A stretch of DNA of 64,000 bases from an uncultured Salinisphaerales bacterium (GCA_913055805.1 CAJXLF010000002.1:186001-250000), one strand, 5' to 3'. Counted from the first letter of the stretch, positions 1-9,594 are shown. The notes: generated by a model not told the origin, from the letters alone. Numbers and translations are program-made.

Positions 1-1584
1 CGCCCTGGAACCGCCGGCCTGCGCAAGAAAGTCAGTGTCTTTCAGCAGCCGCATTACCTGGAAAGTTTTGCCGAGGCGATTTTTCGTTGTTGCCCGCAAC
101 TGGACGGCGGCACTGTCGTCATCGGCGGTGACGGCCGTTACCACAACCGCCCGGCCATCCAGACGCTGGTGCGCATGGCGTCGGCGCATGGCGTGAAGAA
201 AGTCGTGATCGGGCAACAGGGTCATCTATCGACACCGGCAGCCTCGCATTTGATACGCGAAACCGGCGCAGCCGGCGGTTTCCTGCTCACCGCCAGCCAT
301 AATCCCGCCGGTCCGGACGGCGACTTCGGCATCAAATTCAATACGGAAACCGGTGGGCAGGCTTCGGAGCAACTCACCGAGGATATTTATCGTTGCACGC
401 AAAGCCTGGATGGTTACCACGTCGCCGAGCCCTTCGACGTCGACCTCGACACGCCGGGCGCTTCGGAACATGAGGGCATGCAGATCGAGATCGTCGATCC
501 GGTGCACAGCTATGCCGCGCTCATGCAGCAACTTTTTGACTTCGATGCCATCCGTAACCTGCTGGCCTCCGGATTTTCATTGTGCTTTGACGCCATGCAT
601 GCCGTCACCGGTCCCTACGCCAGATGCATCCTGGGCGAACTGCTGGGCGCAACTGAAACCTCGCTGCTGAACTGCCAGCCGCAGGAGGATTTCGGAGGTG
701 GTCACCCCGATCCCAACCTGGTCTATGCCCGGCAACTGGTCGACATCATGATGGGACAGGATGCGCCGGATTTCGGCGCCGCCTCGGACGGCGACGGTGA
801 CCGCAACATGATTCTGGGCAAGCGCATATTCGTCTCGCCAGGTGACAGTCTGGCCGTACTGGCGGCCAATGCGCATCGCTTCCCGGGCTATGCCGGCGGG
901 CTGCCGGGCGTGGCCCGTTCCATGCCTACTTCACGTGCCGTGGACGCCGTGGCGGAAGCCCTGGACATCCCCTGCTACGAGACACCGACCGGCTGGCGTT
1001 TCTTCTGCAACCTGCTGGAAGACGGCCGCATCGGTCTCTGCGGCGAAGAAAGTTTCGGCACCTCCTCGCATCACGCGCGTGAAAAGGACGGCCTGTGGGC
1101 CGCGCTGGCCTGGCTCAACCTGCTGGCGCTGGAAGGCAAATCCGTGGCCGGCGTCATGCAGGCGCACTGGCAGCGTTTCGGCCGGCATTATTATCAGCGC
1201 CAGGATTTCGAGAACCTGGACATGGCGCAAGCGGATCAGCTGATTACGGGCCTGCGGGACCGGCTGCCGTCACTGCAGGGCCAGACCCTGAACGGCCTGT
1301 ACATTTCTCAGGCCGACGAATTCGCCTATCACGACCCGGTCGACGGCTCGGTCAGCAAGCATCAGGGACTGCGCATTGTCATGGGCGAGGCGGCGCGTAT
1401 TGTCGTACGGCTGTCCGGCACCGGTACCGCCGGCGCCACATTGCGCCTGTACCTGGAACGCTACGAGCGCCAGGCAATCGATATGCAGCCCGAGGCTGCA
1501 CTCAGTGATCTGGCGGCCGCTGCACTGGAACTGCTCGACCTGCCGGCCCTCACCGGCCGCAACGCCCCCGACCTGGTGACCTGA
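1..1584 (+). CDS. pgm: Phosphoglucomutase (alpha-D-glucose-phosphate type), 5' truncated by window edge
   Basis: Interconverts glucose-1-phosphate and glucose-6-phosphate in the cytoplasm, linking glycolysis to glycogen and nucleotide-sugar synthesis. The reading frame is open from base 1, and the first visible residues (RPGTAGLRKKVSVFQQ) match the N-terminus of the eukaryote-like long PGM group, so only a few codons are missing. Visible motifs are the phosphoserine loop TASHNPAGPDGDFGIKFN (active Ser near visible residue 99), the metal loop DGDGDR (263-268) and the sugar-specificity loop GEESFG (348-353). About 527 residues are visible, close to the family length of roughly 545. It ends 6 bases before the convergent crotonase gene. 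Family call is firm; the true start lies outside the window. Confidence 0.93.
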   Translation, partial: RPGTAGLRKKVSVFQQPHYLESFAEAIFRCCPQLDGGTVVIGGDGRYHNRPAIQTLVRMASAHGVKKVVIGQQGHLSTPAASHLIRETGAAGGFLLTASHNPAGPDGDFGIKFNTETGGQASEQLTEDIYRCTQSLDGYHVAEPFDVDLDTPGASEHEGMQIEIVDPVHSYAALMQQLFDFDAIRNLLASGFSLCFDAMHAVTGPYARCILGELLGATETSLLNCQPQEDFGGGHPDPNLVYARQLVDIMMGQDAPDFGAASDGDGDRNMILGKRIFVSPGDSLAVLAANAHRFPGYAGGLPGVARSMPTSRAVDAVAEALDIPCYETPTGWRFFCNLLEDGRIGLCGEESFGTSSHHAREKDGLWAALAWLNLLALEGKSVAGVMQAHWQRFGRHYYQRQDFENLDMAQADQLITGLRDRLPSLQGQTLNGLYISQADEFAYHDPVDGSVSKHQGLRIVMGEAARIVVRLSGTGTAGATLRLYLERYERQAIDMQPEAALSDLAAAALELLDLPALTGRNAPDLVT

Positions 1585-1590
1585 TCGCCG

Positions 1591-2385
1591 TCAGTCCTTG
1601 TACACCGCCGGCTGCCTGGTCATGGACGCCTGTACCGCGGCCATCTGATTCGGCTGGCCAATAATCGATTTCTGCAGCGATTCTTCCAGCGCCAGACCGT
1701 CTGCGGGCGACGCCAGCCAGGCCTCGTTGAAGAGCTTCTTGGCACCGCGCGTGGCGTCCGGCGATTTGGCGGCAATGGTTGCGGCCAGTTCCAGCGCCAC
1801 GCTCCGGCTGTCCTGCTCAATACGCGTCACCAGGCCCAGTCGCAAGGCCTCCTCCGCCTCCACGATACGGCCGGTGTAAGTCAGTTCCTTGGCCACATCA
1901 AGGCGCGTCAGGCGCGTAATAGTCTGCGTAATGGCCATATCCGGAATCAGGCCATACTTGATTTCCATCACCGACATTTTCGTATCCGGCGCGGCAATAC
2001 GGATATCGGCACCCAGCGCCAGCTGGCACCCTCCCCCGTAACAGACGCCCTGCAAGGCAGCGATCACCGGCATACGCAGCTGTTGCCAGCCGTAGGCAAC
2101 CTGTTGGGCGTTGTTGGCAATATCCTCCGGGTTGCTGTGCTCGAAGGCCGCATCAATCGGCACATCGCCGGACATGAAGCTGGGAAAATCCAGGCCGGAG
2201 CAGAAGCTCGGCCCTTCGCCGGACAGCACGACCACTCTGACTGTTTCTTCGTCCTGCAGCCTGCGCACCGCATCCAGCAAACCCTGGAACATCTGCCAGT
2301 CCAGGGCATTGTGCCGGTCGGCCCGCAGCATGCGCACATCGGCGACATGATCCTTGATTTCAATCGCTACGCGTTGCTCACTCAT
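1591..2385 (-). CDS. Crotonase-family enoyl-CoA hydratase/isomerase
   Basis: A 264-residue protein of the enoyl-CoA hydratase/isomerase superfamily, which stabilises thioester enolates in an oxyanion hole. Oxyanion-hole segments are visible as GPSFCSGLDF near residue 64 and GVCYGGGCQLALGADIRIA near residue 115; the second is the most diagnostic. The exact acyl-CoA substrate cannot be told. The ATG at 2385 is preferred over the in-frame TTG 18 bases upstream because GAGAGAAAG sits just ahead of it. It overlaps no neighbour except that its alternative start would run into the HCCA isomerase-like gene. Context with that gene suggests aromatic or fatty-acid catabolism, which is inference only. 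Confidence 0.85.
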   Translation of the reverse strand: MSEQRVAIEIKDHVADVRMLRADRHNALDWQMFQGLLDAVRRLQDEETVRVVVLSGEGPSFCSGLDFPSFMSGDVPIDAAFEHSNPEDIANNAQQVAYGWQQLRMPVIAALQGVCYGGGCQLALGADIRIAAPDTKMSVMEIKYGLIPDMAITQTITRLTRLDVAKELTYTGRIVEAEEALRLGLVTRIEQDSRSVALELAATIAAKSPDATRGAKKLFNEAWLASPADGLALEESLQKSIIGQPNQMAAVQASMTRQPAVYKD

Positions 2386-2399
2386 TTCTTTCTCTCGGT

Positions 2400-3098
2400 T
2401 CAAGACTTGTCTGTTTCGCCGCCAAAGCTGTTCTGCGCCGCGATCGCCTTGCGATGGATGGCCGGCTTGACCTGCATCCAGGGCGAGATACGGGACGGGT
2501 CCAGCGGATCCCGTCCCTGCAAATACATTTCCATGAAATGCAGATCGTCGTAGCCCCAGAACAACTGATCATCGATACACATGGTTGGCACACCGAACAC
2601 ACCCTGCCCTATGGCTTCTTCCGCAGCCTGCCGCAACTGTTGCTTGACCGCGTCATCGCGAGCGCGTTCCAGCATGTCCTGTGCGTCAAAACCGGCATTG
2701 GTCAGCACCGCGCCCAGCACCTCGGGCTCGTAGATTTTCCTCGAATCCGCCCAGGTGGCGCGGTAAATCGCATCAATCAGCCGCTTCTTGTCCACCGCCG
2801 GCAGTTCCAGGCAAGAGACCCGCAGCGGTAGTAATGGGTTGAAAGGATGCGCGGCGGGCGGATTGATCGGAATGTTCAGCTGCGCCGCCTTGCGTACCAC
2901 GTCACGCAGCATCCAGCGAGACTTGGCCGGCATCTCTGCAGGCCCCTTCTGGCCGAAATGTTCCAGAAAGGCTGCGAACAGGACCGGCACCGGCTCCACC
3001 TCGCGCCCGTACTTGCCGGCCAGTTTATGAATCTGGGTCCAGGCCAGATAGGCATTATGCGAAATGTAATCGAAGTAAAAACGGATCGGCGTACTCAT
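2400..3098 (-). CDS. 2-hydroxychromene-2-carboxylate isomerase-like protein (DsbA/GST-kappa fold)
   Basis: A 232-residue thioredoxin-fold protein of the HCCA isomerase/kappa-GST family, glutathione-dependent enzymes known from naphthalene-type ring degradation. The N-terminal segment FYFDYISHNAYLAW carries the conserved active Ser (about residue 13) where disulfide oxidoreductases have CxxC, and the C-terminal half has the cis-Pro segment FGVPTMCIDDQLFWGYDDL. Its ATG overlaps the stop of the upstream endonuclease III-like gene, so it is probably translationally coupled to it. No other aromatic-degradation genes lie nearby, so the physiological substrate is unknown. Confidence 0.82.
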   Translation of the reverse strand: MSTPIRFYFDYISHNAYLAWTQIHKLAGKYGREVEPVPVLFAAFLEHFGQKGPAEMPAKSRWMLRDVVRKAAQLNIPINPPAAHPFNPLLPLRVSCLELPAVDKKRLIDAIYRATWADSRKIYEPEVLGAVLTNAGFDAQDMLERARDDAVKQQLRQAAEEAIGQGVFGVPTMCIDDQLFWGYDDLHFMEMYLQGRDPLDPSRISPWMQVKPAIHRKAIAAQNSFGGETDKS

Positions 3099-3775
3099 GC
3101 ATCAAGACCTGTTTGGCATCGGGTTCTCAGCATGCACTGATCACACAGCGGCCGTGCCCGGCAACGCTGTTTGGCATGCTCGACAATCAGCGCATGGTAC
3201 TGCGCAAACAGATTCACGTCTGTGGCCAGGGTAAGCTCAAATACCGAACGCAGGGACTCATAGGCCGGCTGCCTTTTGCCAACCCCGGCAAGCCAACCCA
3301 TACGGGCAAGCAAACGCCGCGTATAGGCATCAATAACAAACACCGGCCGATCGAAGGCGTAGAGCAAAATAGCGTCCGCGGTTTCCGGGCCAATACCCTT
3401 GAGCGCCAGTAACTGGTTCCTGAGTTCTGTCGTCGGACATCTGTCCAGGGCTGTAAAGCCGCCGGCCTGCTCAAACCAGCGGCACAGCGTTATCAGACGT
3501 TGCGCCTTGATACGGAATGTACCGGAGGGCCGCAGCGCTTCGGTAAACTGCCGTTCATCCGCCGCCAGGATGGCCGCTGCCTCCAGCCAACCCTTGTCCT
3601 GCAGGCGCGCGATGGCGCGTTCGACATTGGTCCAGGCGGTGTTTTGGGTAAGCACGGCGCCGATGAGGATTTCAAAACGACCCTCTGCAGGCCACCAGTT
3701 CTGGGGACCATATTCCGCACGCAGCGACTCATACAGCCCTTGCAGATCGGCGCCCGGCGCCAACCGCGGCGTCAT
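3095..3775 (-). CDS. Endonuclease III-related DNA glycosylase lacking the catalytic lysine
   Basis: A 226-residue HhH-GPD base-excision glycosylase with a C-terminal 4Fe-4S loop. The hairpin and active site read LKGIGPETADA (about 125-135) followed by the catalytic Asp in VIDAY (D149). Classical Nth has Lys in the GxGxKTA position; here it is Glu131, so beta-lyase activity is unlikely and a monofunctional glycosylase of the MagIII/HP0602-like group is the better guess. Four cysteines at 205, 211, 214 and 220 give C-x5-C-x2-C-x5-C, one residue shorter in the first gap than Nth. The ATG at 3775 shares one base with the rluB stop; upstream in-frame residues read like out-of-frame rluB sequence and were excluded. 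Confidence 0.82.
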   Translation of the reverse strand: MTPRLAPGADLQGLYESLRAEYGPQNWWPAEGRFEILIGAVLTQNTAWTNVERAIARLQDKGWLEAAAILAADERQFTEALRPSGTFRIKAQRLITLCRWFEQAGGFTALDRCPTTELRNQLLALKGIGPETADAILLYAFDRPVFVIDAYTRRLLARMGWLAGVGKRQPAYESLRSVFELTLATDVNLFAQYHALIVEHAKQRCRARPLCDQCMLRTRCQTGLDA

Positions 3776-4617
3776 CAGCGTTTGTGGGCCGCGGGCTTTC
3801 CGGCGTAGCGGGAACGTCCGGTGGCAGGCCGGCGCATCGGTTTTTGCAGCGCCTGCTGCCCGATTTTCCGGGGCCGGTAATCCACCGTCGCGCACAGTGC
3901 TGCCACTGCATCAGGCACCAGTTCCACTGCCGTTCCGGCCTTGATGCCGCCGGTCAGGGCTATGGGTCCGAAACGCACACGGATCAGCCGGCTGACCTCC
4001 AGCCCCTGACTTTCCCACAAGCGCCTAACTTCGCGGTTGCGCCCTTCGCGCAATATCACGTGATACCACTGATTACGGCCACTACCGTCCCCGCCGGGCG
4101 CCGCCTTGATAGCGTTGAAACGTGCCGGACCATCATCCAGGATCAGGCCTTTCTGCAACGTCTGCAGGATTTCATCAGTGACCTGGCCATGAACGCGCAC
4201 TGCGTATTCACGCTCAACTTCGTAACTGGGGTGCATAAGACGGCTGGCCAGTTCGCCATCGTTGGTCAACAACAACAACCCCGAGGTATTTATATCCAGA
4301 CGGCCTACAGCCACCCAACGCCCGCCCTGCAGACGTGGCAAGCGCCTGAAGATGGTTGGGCGACCCTCGGGATCATCGCGCGTTACGACTTCGCCGGCTT
4401 TTTTCTTGTACAGCAGAACACGGGTCGCGGGATTTTCCGATTTGGCCAGATTAATGGCGCGGCCATCGACGCTGATCTGGTCGGTTTCCTCCACGGCCTG
4501 ACCGACCGCCGCGGTTTTGCCATTGACTGTAACCCGCCCTTCGGCAATCCAACCCTCTATCTGCCGGCGTGAGCCAACGCCGGCCTGGGCCAGGCGCTTA
4601 TGCAGGCGTTCAGCCAT
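3775..4617 (-). CDS. rluB: 23S rRNA pseudouridine synthase RluB
   Basis: Forms pseudouridine in 23S rRNA helix 89 (position 2605 in E. coli). The N-terminal 60 residues are an S4 RNA-binding domain (RLHKRLAQAGVGSRRQIEGWI) and the catalytic motif GRLDINTSGLLLLTNDG holds the nucleophilic Asp108. The 280-residue length fits the RluB/RsuA/RluE/F family, and the position just after scpAB matches the common scpA-scpB-rluB order. The C-terminal tail is basic, rich in Arg, Lys and Pro. It follows scpB by 11 bases and overlaps the next gene by one base. Confidence 0.93.
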   Translation of the reverse strand: MAERLHKRLAQAGVGSRRQIEGWIAEGRVTVNGKTAAVGQAVEETDQISVDGRAINLAKSENPATRVLLYKKKAGEVVTRDDPEGRPTIFRRLPRLQGGRWVAVGRLDINTSGLLLLTNDGELASRLMHPSYEVEREYAVRVHGQVTDEILQTLQKGLILDDGPARFNAIKAAPGGDGSGRNQWYHVILREGRNREVRRLWESQGLEVSRLIRVRFGPIALTGGIKAGTAVELVPDAVAALCATVDYRPRKIGQQALQKPMRRPATGRSRYAGKPAAHKR

Positions 4618-4628
4618 GCGCGACGGAC

Positions 4629-5423
4629 TCAGGTGCTGGACGCGGGTTCAAGCTCCGCGTCTTCTGGCTGGCTGTCTTCGTCGGAGGTTTCGTCAACTTT
4701 CGCCGGCACCTGCGTTTCCTCAACGGCTTCGGCGACTTCTTCCGCGGAATTTTCGCCGCTATCCGCGTCCTCTTCATCGTTACCGGTTTCAGTCTGCAGA
4801 CGCTCCAGAGCTTCACCCAGACTATCCAGGTCGCGGATTTCAGGCAGGCTCGGCAACTGGTCCAGATGCTTCAGATTGAAATCATCCAGAAACTGCTTGG
4901 TAGTCCCCAACAACTCCGGTCGGCCGGGTGCCTCGCGCACACCCACCACCTTGACCCATTCGCGCTCCATCAGGGTCTTGATGATATTGGGGCTGAGAGA
5001 AACGCCGCGAATCTCTTCGATCTCACCCCGTGAAATGGGCTGGCGGTAAACAATGAGCGCCAGCGTTTCCAGCAACGCGCGGGTAAAACGCGGCGGTCGT
5101 TCTTCCCACAGGCGCGCCACATGGCCCGCAAAGTCCTGCCTCACCTGGATACGCCAGCCACTGGCGACTTCCAGCAGCTCCACTGCCCGGCCAGACAACT
5201 GTGTGTCCAGTGCTTTCAGGGCATCACGCACGGCCTTGCGGTCGGGTTGCTCATGATTGCCGAAGCTGGCCTGGATCTGTTCTATGCTCAACGGACCGCC
5301 CGCTGCCAGCAGCAACGCCTCGACTACTTGCACCAGGTCCAACGGGTCACCTGGCGCAAGCGTTTCCGTCTCTGCCGCTACTTCTTCGCGTTCATCCGCG
5401 GATTCGTTCACGATTTCACTCAT
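4629..5423 (-). CDS. scpB: Segregation and condensation protein B
   Basis: The winged-helix kleisin-associated subunit that binds ScpA and the SMC heads to form the bacterial condensin. The 264 residues contain the ScpB core (VVEALLLAAGGPLSIEQIQ through EREWVKVVGVREAPGRPELLGTT, shown here only as its ends) and a long acidic Glu/Asp-rich C-terminal tail from about residue 210, which is not needed for the fold. It overlaps the end of scpA by 8 bases. smc itself is about 9 kb away on the same strand. Confidence 0.93.
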   Translation of the reverse strand: MSEIVNESADEREEVAAETETLAPGDPLDLVQVVEALLLAAGGPLSIEQIQASFGNHEQPDRKAVRDALKALDTQLSGRAVELLEVASGWRIQVRQDFAGHVARLWEERPPRFTRALLETLALIVYRQPISRGEIEEIRGVSLSPNIIKTLMEREWVKVVGVREAPGRPELLGTTKQFLDDFNLKHLDQLPSLPEIRDLDSLGEALERLQTETGNDEEDADSGENSAEEVAEAVEETQVPAKVDETSDEDSQPEDAELEPASST

Positions 5424-6288
5424 CGACCGATGTCACCTCTAGATCATTATGGCCGCCAGCTCCCGCTACCCGCACAATCAGCGTGGTGTAAGGCGCATCC
5501 TGCTCTACTTGCAGTACCGAGCCCTTCACCAGTTCAAGAATGGCGATAAATGTCACCACCACGCCCATGCGGCCTTCATCCTTGGGAAACAGACTGATGA
5601 AGTCCGCCCGCCGCACAGACTGCAAGCGGTCCAGAATCTGACTCATGCGCTCACGCACTGAGAGGGGTTCCCGCTCCACCTGGTGGCTGGAAAACAGCTC
5701 CGCCCTGAGCATGGCGTCGCGGAAAGCCAGCACCAGCTCCTTGATATGCGGCTGCGGCAACTGCTCAACCACCGAAACCTTCTCCGGCTTCGAGGACGCC
5801 GGGAATATTTCCCGGCCCACGCGGGGCAGGATATCCAGGTTCTCGGCCGCTTCCTTGAAGCGTTCGAACTCCTGCAGACGCCGCACCAGTTCGGCACGCG
5901 GATCCTCGCCCTCTTCGTCCTCGGTTTCCGGACGCGGCAGCAGCAGACGGGATTTGATCTCGGCCAGCATGGCCGCCATCAGCAGATATTCCGCGGCCAG
6001 CTCGAATTTCATTTCACGCATGACCTCGATGTATTCCATGTACTGCTGGGCGATGCGTTGTACGGGAATATCGAGAATGTCGATATTCTGTTTGCGGATC
6101 AGGTAAAGCAGCAGGTCCAGCGGGCCCTCGAAAGCCTCAAGAAAGACGCGCAGGGCGTCTGGCGGAATATAGAGATCATCCGGAAATTCAACATAGGGTT
6201 CGCCGGCCACCCTGGCCATGATATCGGCGTTGGCGGCTTCGCTCGGTACCGCAGTGTTTTCCTGGACGACCCCGCTCTCCTCACTCAT
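5416..6288 (-). CDS. scpA: Segregation and condensation protein A (kleisin)
   Basis: The kleisin that bridges the two SMC heads. The diagnostic segment [19 protein letters not shown] lies near residue 53 and [20 protein letters not shown] marks the variable middle; the C-terminal winged helix ends in a segment for SMC head contact. At 290 residues it is slightly longer than typical because of a 40-residue N-terminal extension. Its ATG overlaps the trpS stop (ATGA), so translation is probably coupled with trpS upstream and scpB downstream. Confidence 0.93.
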   Translation of the reverse strand: MSEESGVVQENTAVPSEAANADIMARVAGEPYVEFPDDLYIPPDALRVFLEAFEGPLDLLLYLIRKQNIDILDIPVQRIAQQYMEYIEVMREMKFELAAEYLLMAAMLAEIKSRLLLPRPETEDEEGEDPRAELVRRLQEFERFKEAAENLDILPRVGREIFPASSKPEKVSVVEQLPQPHIKELVLAFRDAMLRAELFSSHQVEREPLSVRERMSQILDRLQSVRRADFISLFPKDEGRMGVVVTFIAILELVKGSVLQVEQDAPYTTLIVRVAGAGGHNDLEVTSVDE

Positions 6289-7304
6289 GCAGGTAAGAAT
6301 CCTATAGCGTCATAGACCCGGTCAATCATTGGCTGGGCGCGCTCACGGGCGGCCGCGGCGCCATCGTGCAGAATTTTCGCCAAGCCTGCGCGATCCGCCT
6401 GCAATTCGGCATAGCGGGCCTGGATCGGCTCCAGGAAAGCCACCACCGCATCAGCGGTATCAGTTTTCAGATGGCCGTAGCCCTTGCCCTCGTATTCCGC
6501 TTCCAGCGCCCTGATATCGCGATCGGTCACCGCCGCCAGCATGCTCAGCAGGTTGCTGACGCCGGGTTTGTTCTCGGGGTCAAAAACAATCTCGCTGCCG
6601 GAATCGGTCACGGCGCGCTTGATCTTCTTGGCCACGCGCTTGGGCTCGTCCAGCAGGCGGATGACATTGCTCTCCACGTCGTCGGACTTGGACATCTTCG
6701 CCATGGGGTCCTGCAGACTCATGATGCGCGCGCCCACTTCCGGTATATAGGGCTCGGGCACCGTAAACACCGGCTTTTCTTCCGTGCCGTAGATGCTGTT
6801 GAAGCGCTGGGCCACGTCACGGGTGATTTCCAGATGCTGTTTCTGGTCGTTGCCGACCGGCACCAGGTCGCTGCCGTAGAGCAGGATATCGGCCGCCATC
6901 AGCACCGGGTAATTGTAGAGACCCGCATTGATGTTGTCGGCATGCTTCTGCGACTTGTCCTTGAACTGCGTCATGCGGTTCAACTCACCGGTATAGGTGT
7001 AGCAGTTCAGAATCCAGGCCAGCTGGGTGTGCTGCGGCACATGCGACTGCACGAAGACCGTATTCCTTTCCGGGTCAATGCCACAGGCCATGTACAGGCA
7101 CAGGAACTCATAGCAGCGCTCCCGCAGCTCAGCCGGATCCTGACGCACGGTGATGGCATGCAGATCCACCAGGGTGAACAGGCAGTCGTAGTCATCCTGC
7201 AGCTTGACCCAGTTGCGCAGGGCGCCAATGTAGTTGCCGATGGTGAGATGCCCGGAAGGCTGAATACCACTCAGAAGAACGGGTTTTTTATTACTGTCTG
7301 TCAC
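6285..7304 (-). CDS. trpS: Tryptophanyl-tRNA synthetase
   Basis: Charges tRNA-Trp. A class Ic synthetase of 339 residues with the HIGH-equivalent in [17 protein letters not shown] (residues 13-29) and the KMSKS loop AKMSKSD near residue 205. The start is a GTG; no ATG exists before the conserved N-terminus. The stop overlaps the scpA start by four bases. The pairing of trpS with scpAB is frequent in Gammaproteobacteria. No T-box or trp leader is visible upstream: the M50 protease gene ends only 15 bases away. Confidence 0.95.
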   Translation of the reverse strand: MTDSNKKPVLLSGIQPSGHLTIGNYIGALRNWVKLQDDYDCLFTLVDLHAITVRQDPAELRERCYEFLCLYMACGIDPERNTVFVQSHVPQHTQLAWILNCYTYTGELNRMTQFKDKSQKHADNINAGLYNYPVLMAADILLYGSDLVPVGNDQKQHLEITRDVAQRFNSIYGTEEKPVFTVPEPYIPEVGARIMSLQDPMAKMSKSDDVESNVIRLLDEPKRVAKKIKRAVTDSGSEIVFDPENKPGVSNLLSMLAAVTDRDIRALEAEYEGKGYGHLKTDTADAVVAFLEPIQARYAELQADRAGLAKILHDGAAAARERAQPMIDRVYDAIGFLPA

Positions 7305-7319
7305 TACGAAAAATCCAAC

Positions 7320-7982
7320 TCAAAAAATCTGCAGGTTGATACCCAGCATACCCAGCAGCACGGCCGAGACACTGCGCATGATCGGCAGGAGAATCCCTCC
7401 CAGGACGCCCGTCACCAGCAGCACCACAACAATCATCAGGCCATAGGGTTCAAGACGATCTACCACCCGCGCCGCGGATTCCGGCAGCAGGCCATTAAGC
7501 ACCCGGCTGCCATCCAGGGGTGGCACAGGAAAAAGGTTAAGAATCATCAGGATCAGGTTGATGGCAATGCCGGCAACACTCATATAAATGAGCCCCTCCC
7601 ACAAGCCCTGCCCACCGAGAAACAGTCCCAGCTTCAGCAACATCCCCCAGAATACCGCCATCACCAGATTCGCCGCCGGACCGGCAATGGCCACCTTGGC
7701 CATATCCTGGCGCGGATGACGCAGATTGCGCATCACCACCGGTACCGGCTTGGCCCAGCCAAACATGAAACCGGCGGTCAGCATCATCAGCAGCGGCACC
7801 AGAATCGTGCCGACAGGATCAACGTGCCTGATGGGATTCAGGCTCAGGCGTCCCAGCACGGCGGCGGTCTGGTCGCCATACATGCGCGCCACCCAGCCAT
7901 GCGCCACCTCGTGGAGGGTAACGGCAAATAAAACCGGGAGTGCCCAAACGGCGATGAGCTGGATGGTGTTGAGTTCCTGCAT
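7320..7982 (-). CDS. Site-2-protease-like M50 membrane metalloprotease
   Basis: A compact 220-residue polytopic membrane protease of the Rip/SpoIVFB-like M50B group without PDZ or CBS domains. The zinc motif HEVAH is at residues 24-28 and the second motif LNLFPVPPLDGSRVL supplies the third ligand Asp. The intervening segments AIAGPAANLVMAVFWGMLL and the last 35 residues are hydrophobic helices. Start chosen at the ATG at 7982 because everything upstream overlaps yciO and lacks similarity. Substrate unknown; this small M50 gene is widespread next to trpS-scpAB. Confidence 0.88.
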   Translation of the reverse strand: MQELNTIQLIAVWALPVLFAVTLHEVAHGWVARMYGDQTAAVLGRLSLNPIRHVDPVGTILVPLLMMLTAGFMFGWAKPVPVVMRNLRHPRQDMAKVAIAGPAANLVMAVFWGMLLKLGLFLGGQGLWEGLIYMSVAGIAINLILMILNLFPVPPLDGSRVLNGLLPESAARVVDRLEPYGLMIVVVLLVTGVLGGILLPIMRSVSAVLLGMLGINLQIF

Positions 7983-8022
7983 AAGCGGGCAATTATACGG
8001 GGTTCGACGGACGATTTGCCGC

Positions 8023-8646
8023 CTAATCCAGCCCCAGGATGGCCAGATCACCCTTGCCGTGACGCAACACCTCCGGCATGGCGCCCGAAAGATCGACCAC
8101 CGAGGTCGGCTCAAGCCCGCAATGCCCGCCGTCAATGAGAATATCAATGTCATGCGGAAGCCGTTCCTCGATCTCCAACGGCTCGGTCAGCGGCAGGTCG
8201 TCACCCGGCAACTGCAGCGTACAGCTCATGATCGGCTCGCCCAGCGCCTCGAGAATCGATTGCACAATGACATGATCGGGAACACGGATACCTATAGTCA
8301 GACGCCGCGCATCCTGCAGTCTTCTCGGCACAATGCGCGTGGCTGGCAGTACAAAGGTATACGGCCCGGGGGTGGCATGTTTGAGCATGCGGTAGTCGCG
8401 GTTATCCACTTTCGCGTAAGTGGCGATTTCTGCCAGATCCCGACACACCAGGGTGAAATGATGGCGCTTGTCGAAACCGCGGATACGGCGGATACGGTCC
8501 ATGGCGGTCTTGTCGCCAATGTGGCAACCCAGTGCATAGCAGGAATCAGTGGGATAGGCGATCACCGCCCCGCCATGCAGCGCCTCCACCACCTGCTGCA
8601 CGGCACGTGGCTGGGGATTCACGGGATGCAGTTCGACTAATTTCAC
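8023..8646 (-). CDS. yciO: YciO/YrdC-like L-threonylcarbamoyladenylate synthase family protein
   Basis: Contains the Sua5/YciO/YrdC fold that binds ATP, threonine and bicarbonate; YrdC makes the t6A precursor, whereas YciO paralogues are less well characterised. Visible segments are GGAVIAYPTDSCYALGC, IRRIRGFDKRHHFTLVCRDL and the C-terminal STVVDL-like motif TSVVDLSGAMPEVLRHG. No C-terminal Sua5 domain is present. No ATG precedes the conserved N-terminus; the GTG at 8646 gives a product beginning MKLVELHPVNPQPR, matching the YciO pattern. It is divergent from yciB with about 94 bases between the starts, so their promoters must share that gap. Confidence 0.88.
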   Translation of the reverse strand: MKLVELHPVNPQPRAVQQVVEALHGGAVIAYPTDSCYALGCHIGDKTAMDRIRRIRGFDKRHHFTLVCRDLAEIATYAKVDNRDYRMLKHATPGPYTFVLPATRIVPRRLQDARRLTIGIRVPDHVIVQSILEALGEPIMSCTLQLPGDDLPLTEPLEIEERLPHDIDILIDGGHCGLEPTSVVDLSGAMPEVLRHGKGDLAILGLD

Positions 8647-8740
8647 GAAAACACCGGATTCAAGCGGCAAAGGCAGCCGGCAAGTATAATGGCCGCATAA
8701 CTTTTATGAACCTTTTTGCCTTTCCGGCATCTGCTTGCAT

Positions 8741-9295
8741 ATGAAAGCCCTGATCGATTTCATCCCGGCCGTGCTGTTCTTCGGCGCGTTGGTCAAATAC
8801 GACATCTACATCGCCACGGCGGTGCTGATTCCCTGTCTGTTTGTGGCCGCGATCGGTCACTGGATCATCGACCGCAAGCTGCCCAAGACCCAGCTCTGGG
8901 TGGCAGTCATGGCCCTGGTGCTGGGCGGCACCACCCTGCTGCTGCACGACCCGCTGTTCATCAAGATCAAGCCCAGCGTGGTCTACCTGCTGTTCGCCAT
9001 TGCGCTCTACGGCAGCCGCTTCATAGGTGAAAAACCCCTGCTGGCGCGCATTCCGCAGCAGATGCTGGTGATGCCCGAGGACGTGTGGAAAAAGCTGCAT
9101 ACCGCCTGGGCACTGTTCTTCCTGTTCAATGCTGTACTCAACGTCGTCGTGTTCATGAACTTCGACGACGTCACCTGGGGCGCCTACAAGGCCTTCGGCG
9201 TTACCGTCATGATGTTCGTTTTCATGCTGGCGCATATCCCCTTTCTGCACCCCTACCTGCAGGCCGAGGAGCAGGAAAAAAAGGAAACGCCCTGA
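8741..9295 (+). CDS. yciB: Inner-membrane septation protein A family (YciB)
   Basis: A 184-residue polytopic inner-membrane protein (IspZ/YciB) linked to cell-envelope synthesis and septation; its molecular role is unsettled. It begins [20 protein letters not shown] and has five or six hydrophobic helices plus the conserved [10 protein letters not shown] and [17 protein letters not shown] stretches. The ATG at 8741 is preferred over TTG at 8735. Its stop shares one base with the yciI start, so yciB, yciI and bolA form a translationally coupled set. Confidence 0.92.
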   Translation: MKALIDFIPAVLFFGALVKYDIYIATAVLIPCLFVAAIGHWIIDRKLPKTQLWVAVMALVLGGTTLLLHDPLFIKIKPSVVYLLFAIALYGSRFIGEKPLLARIPQQMLVMPEDVWKKLHTAWALFFLFNAVLNVVVFMNFDDVTWGAYKAFGVTVMMFVFMLAHIPFLHPYLQAEEQEKKETP

Positions 9296-9594
9296 TGCTC
9301 TACGCCATCAACGGCACCGACGTACGCGACAGCCTGCCGCTGCGCAAGCAGGTGCGCGAACAACACCTGGCCCGTATCAGGGAACTGCAGGCACAGGGCC
9401 GCCTGATCATGGCCGGCCCCTACCCCGCCATCGACGCCAGCGACCCCGGCGAAGCGGGTTTCAGCGGTAGCCTGATCGTGGCTGAATTCGAATCCCTGGA
9501 AGATGCCCGGGCCTGGGCCGAGGCCGATCCTTATGTCGACGCCGGCGTCTATGCCGAAGTGTCGGTTAAACCGTTCAAAAAGGTGCTGCCATGA
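9295..9594 (+). CDS. yciI: YciI-family protein
   Basis: A 99-residue single-domain ferredoxin-like-fold protein of the YciI group. Features are MLYAINGTD at the start, the His-containing [23 protein letters not shown] helix-strand (only its ends are diagnostic), and [22 protein letters not shown] near the end. No biochemical function is established for most members. Overlaps both neighbours: its start shares a base with the yciB stop and its stop (ATGA) overlaps the bolA start. Confidence 0.9.
   Translation: MLYAINGTDVRDSLPLRKQVREQHLARIRELQAQGRLIMAGPYPAIDASDPGEAGFSGSLIVAEFESLEDARAWAEADPYVDAGVYAEVSVKPFKKVLP

Noticed and set aside
6366-7931. 521-codon open frame on the plus strand
   Set aside because: Antisense to trpS and the M50 protease gene, both clearly coding with recognised motifs; long antisense frames arise easily in GC-rich DNA.
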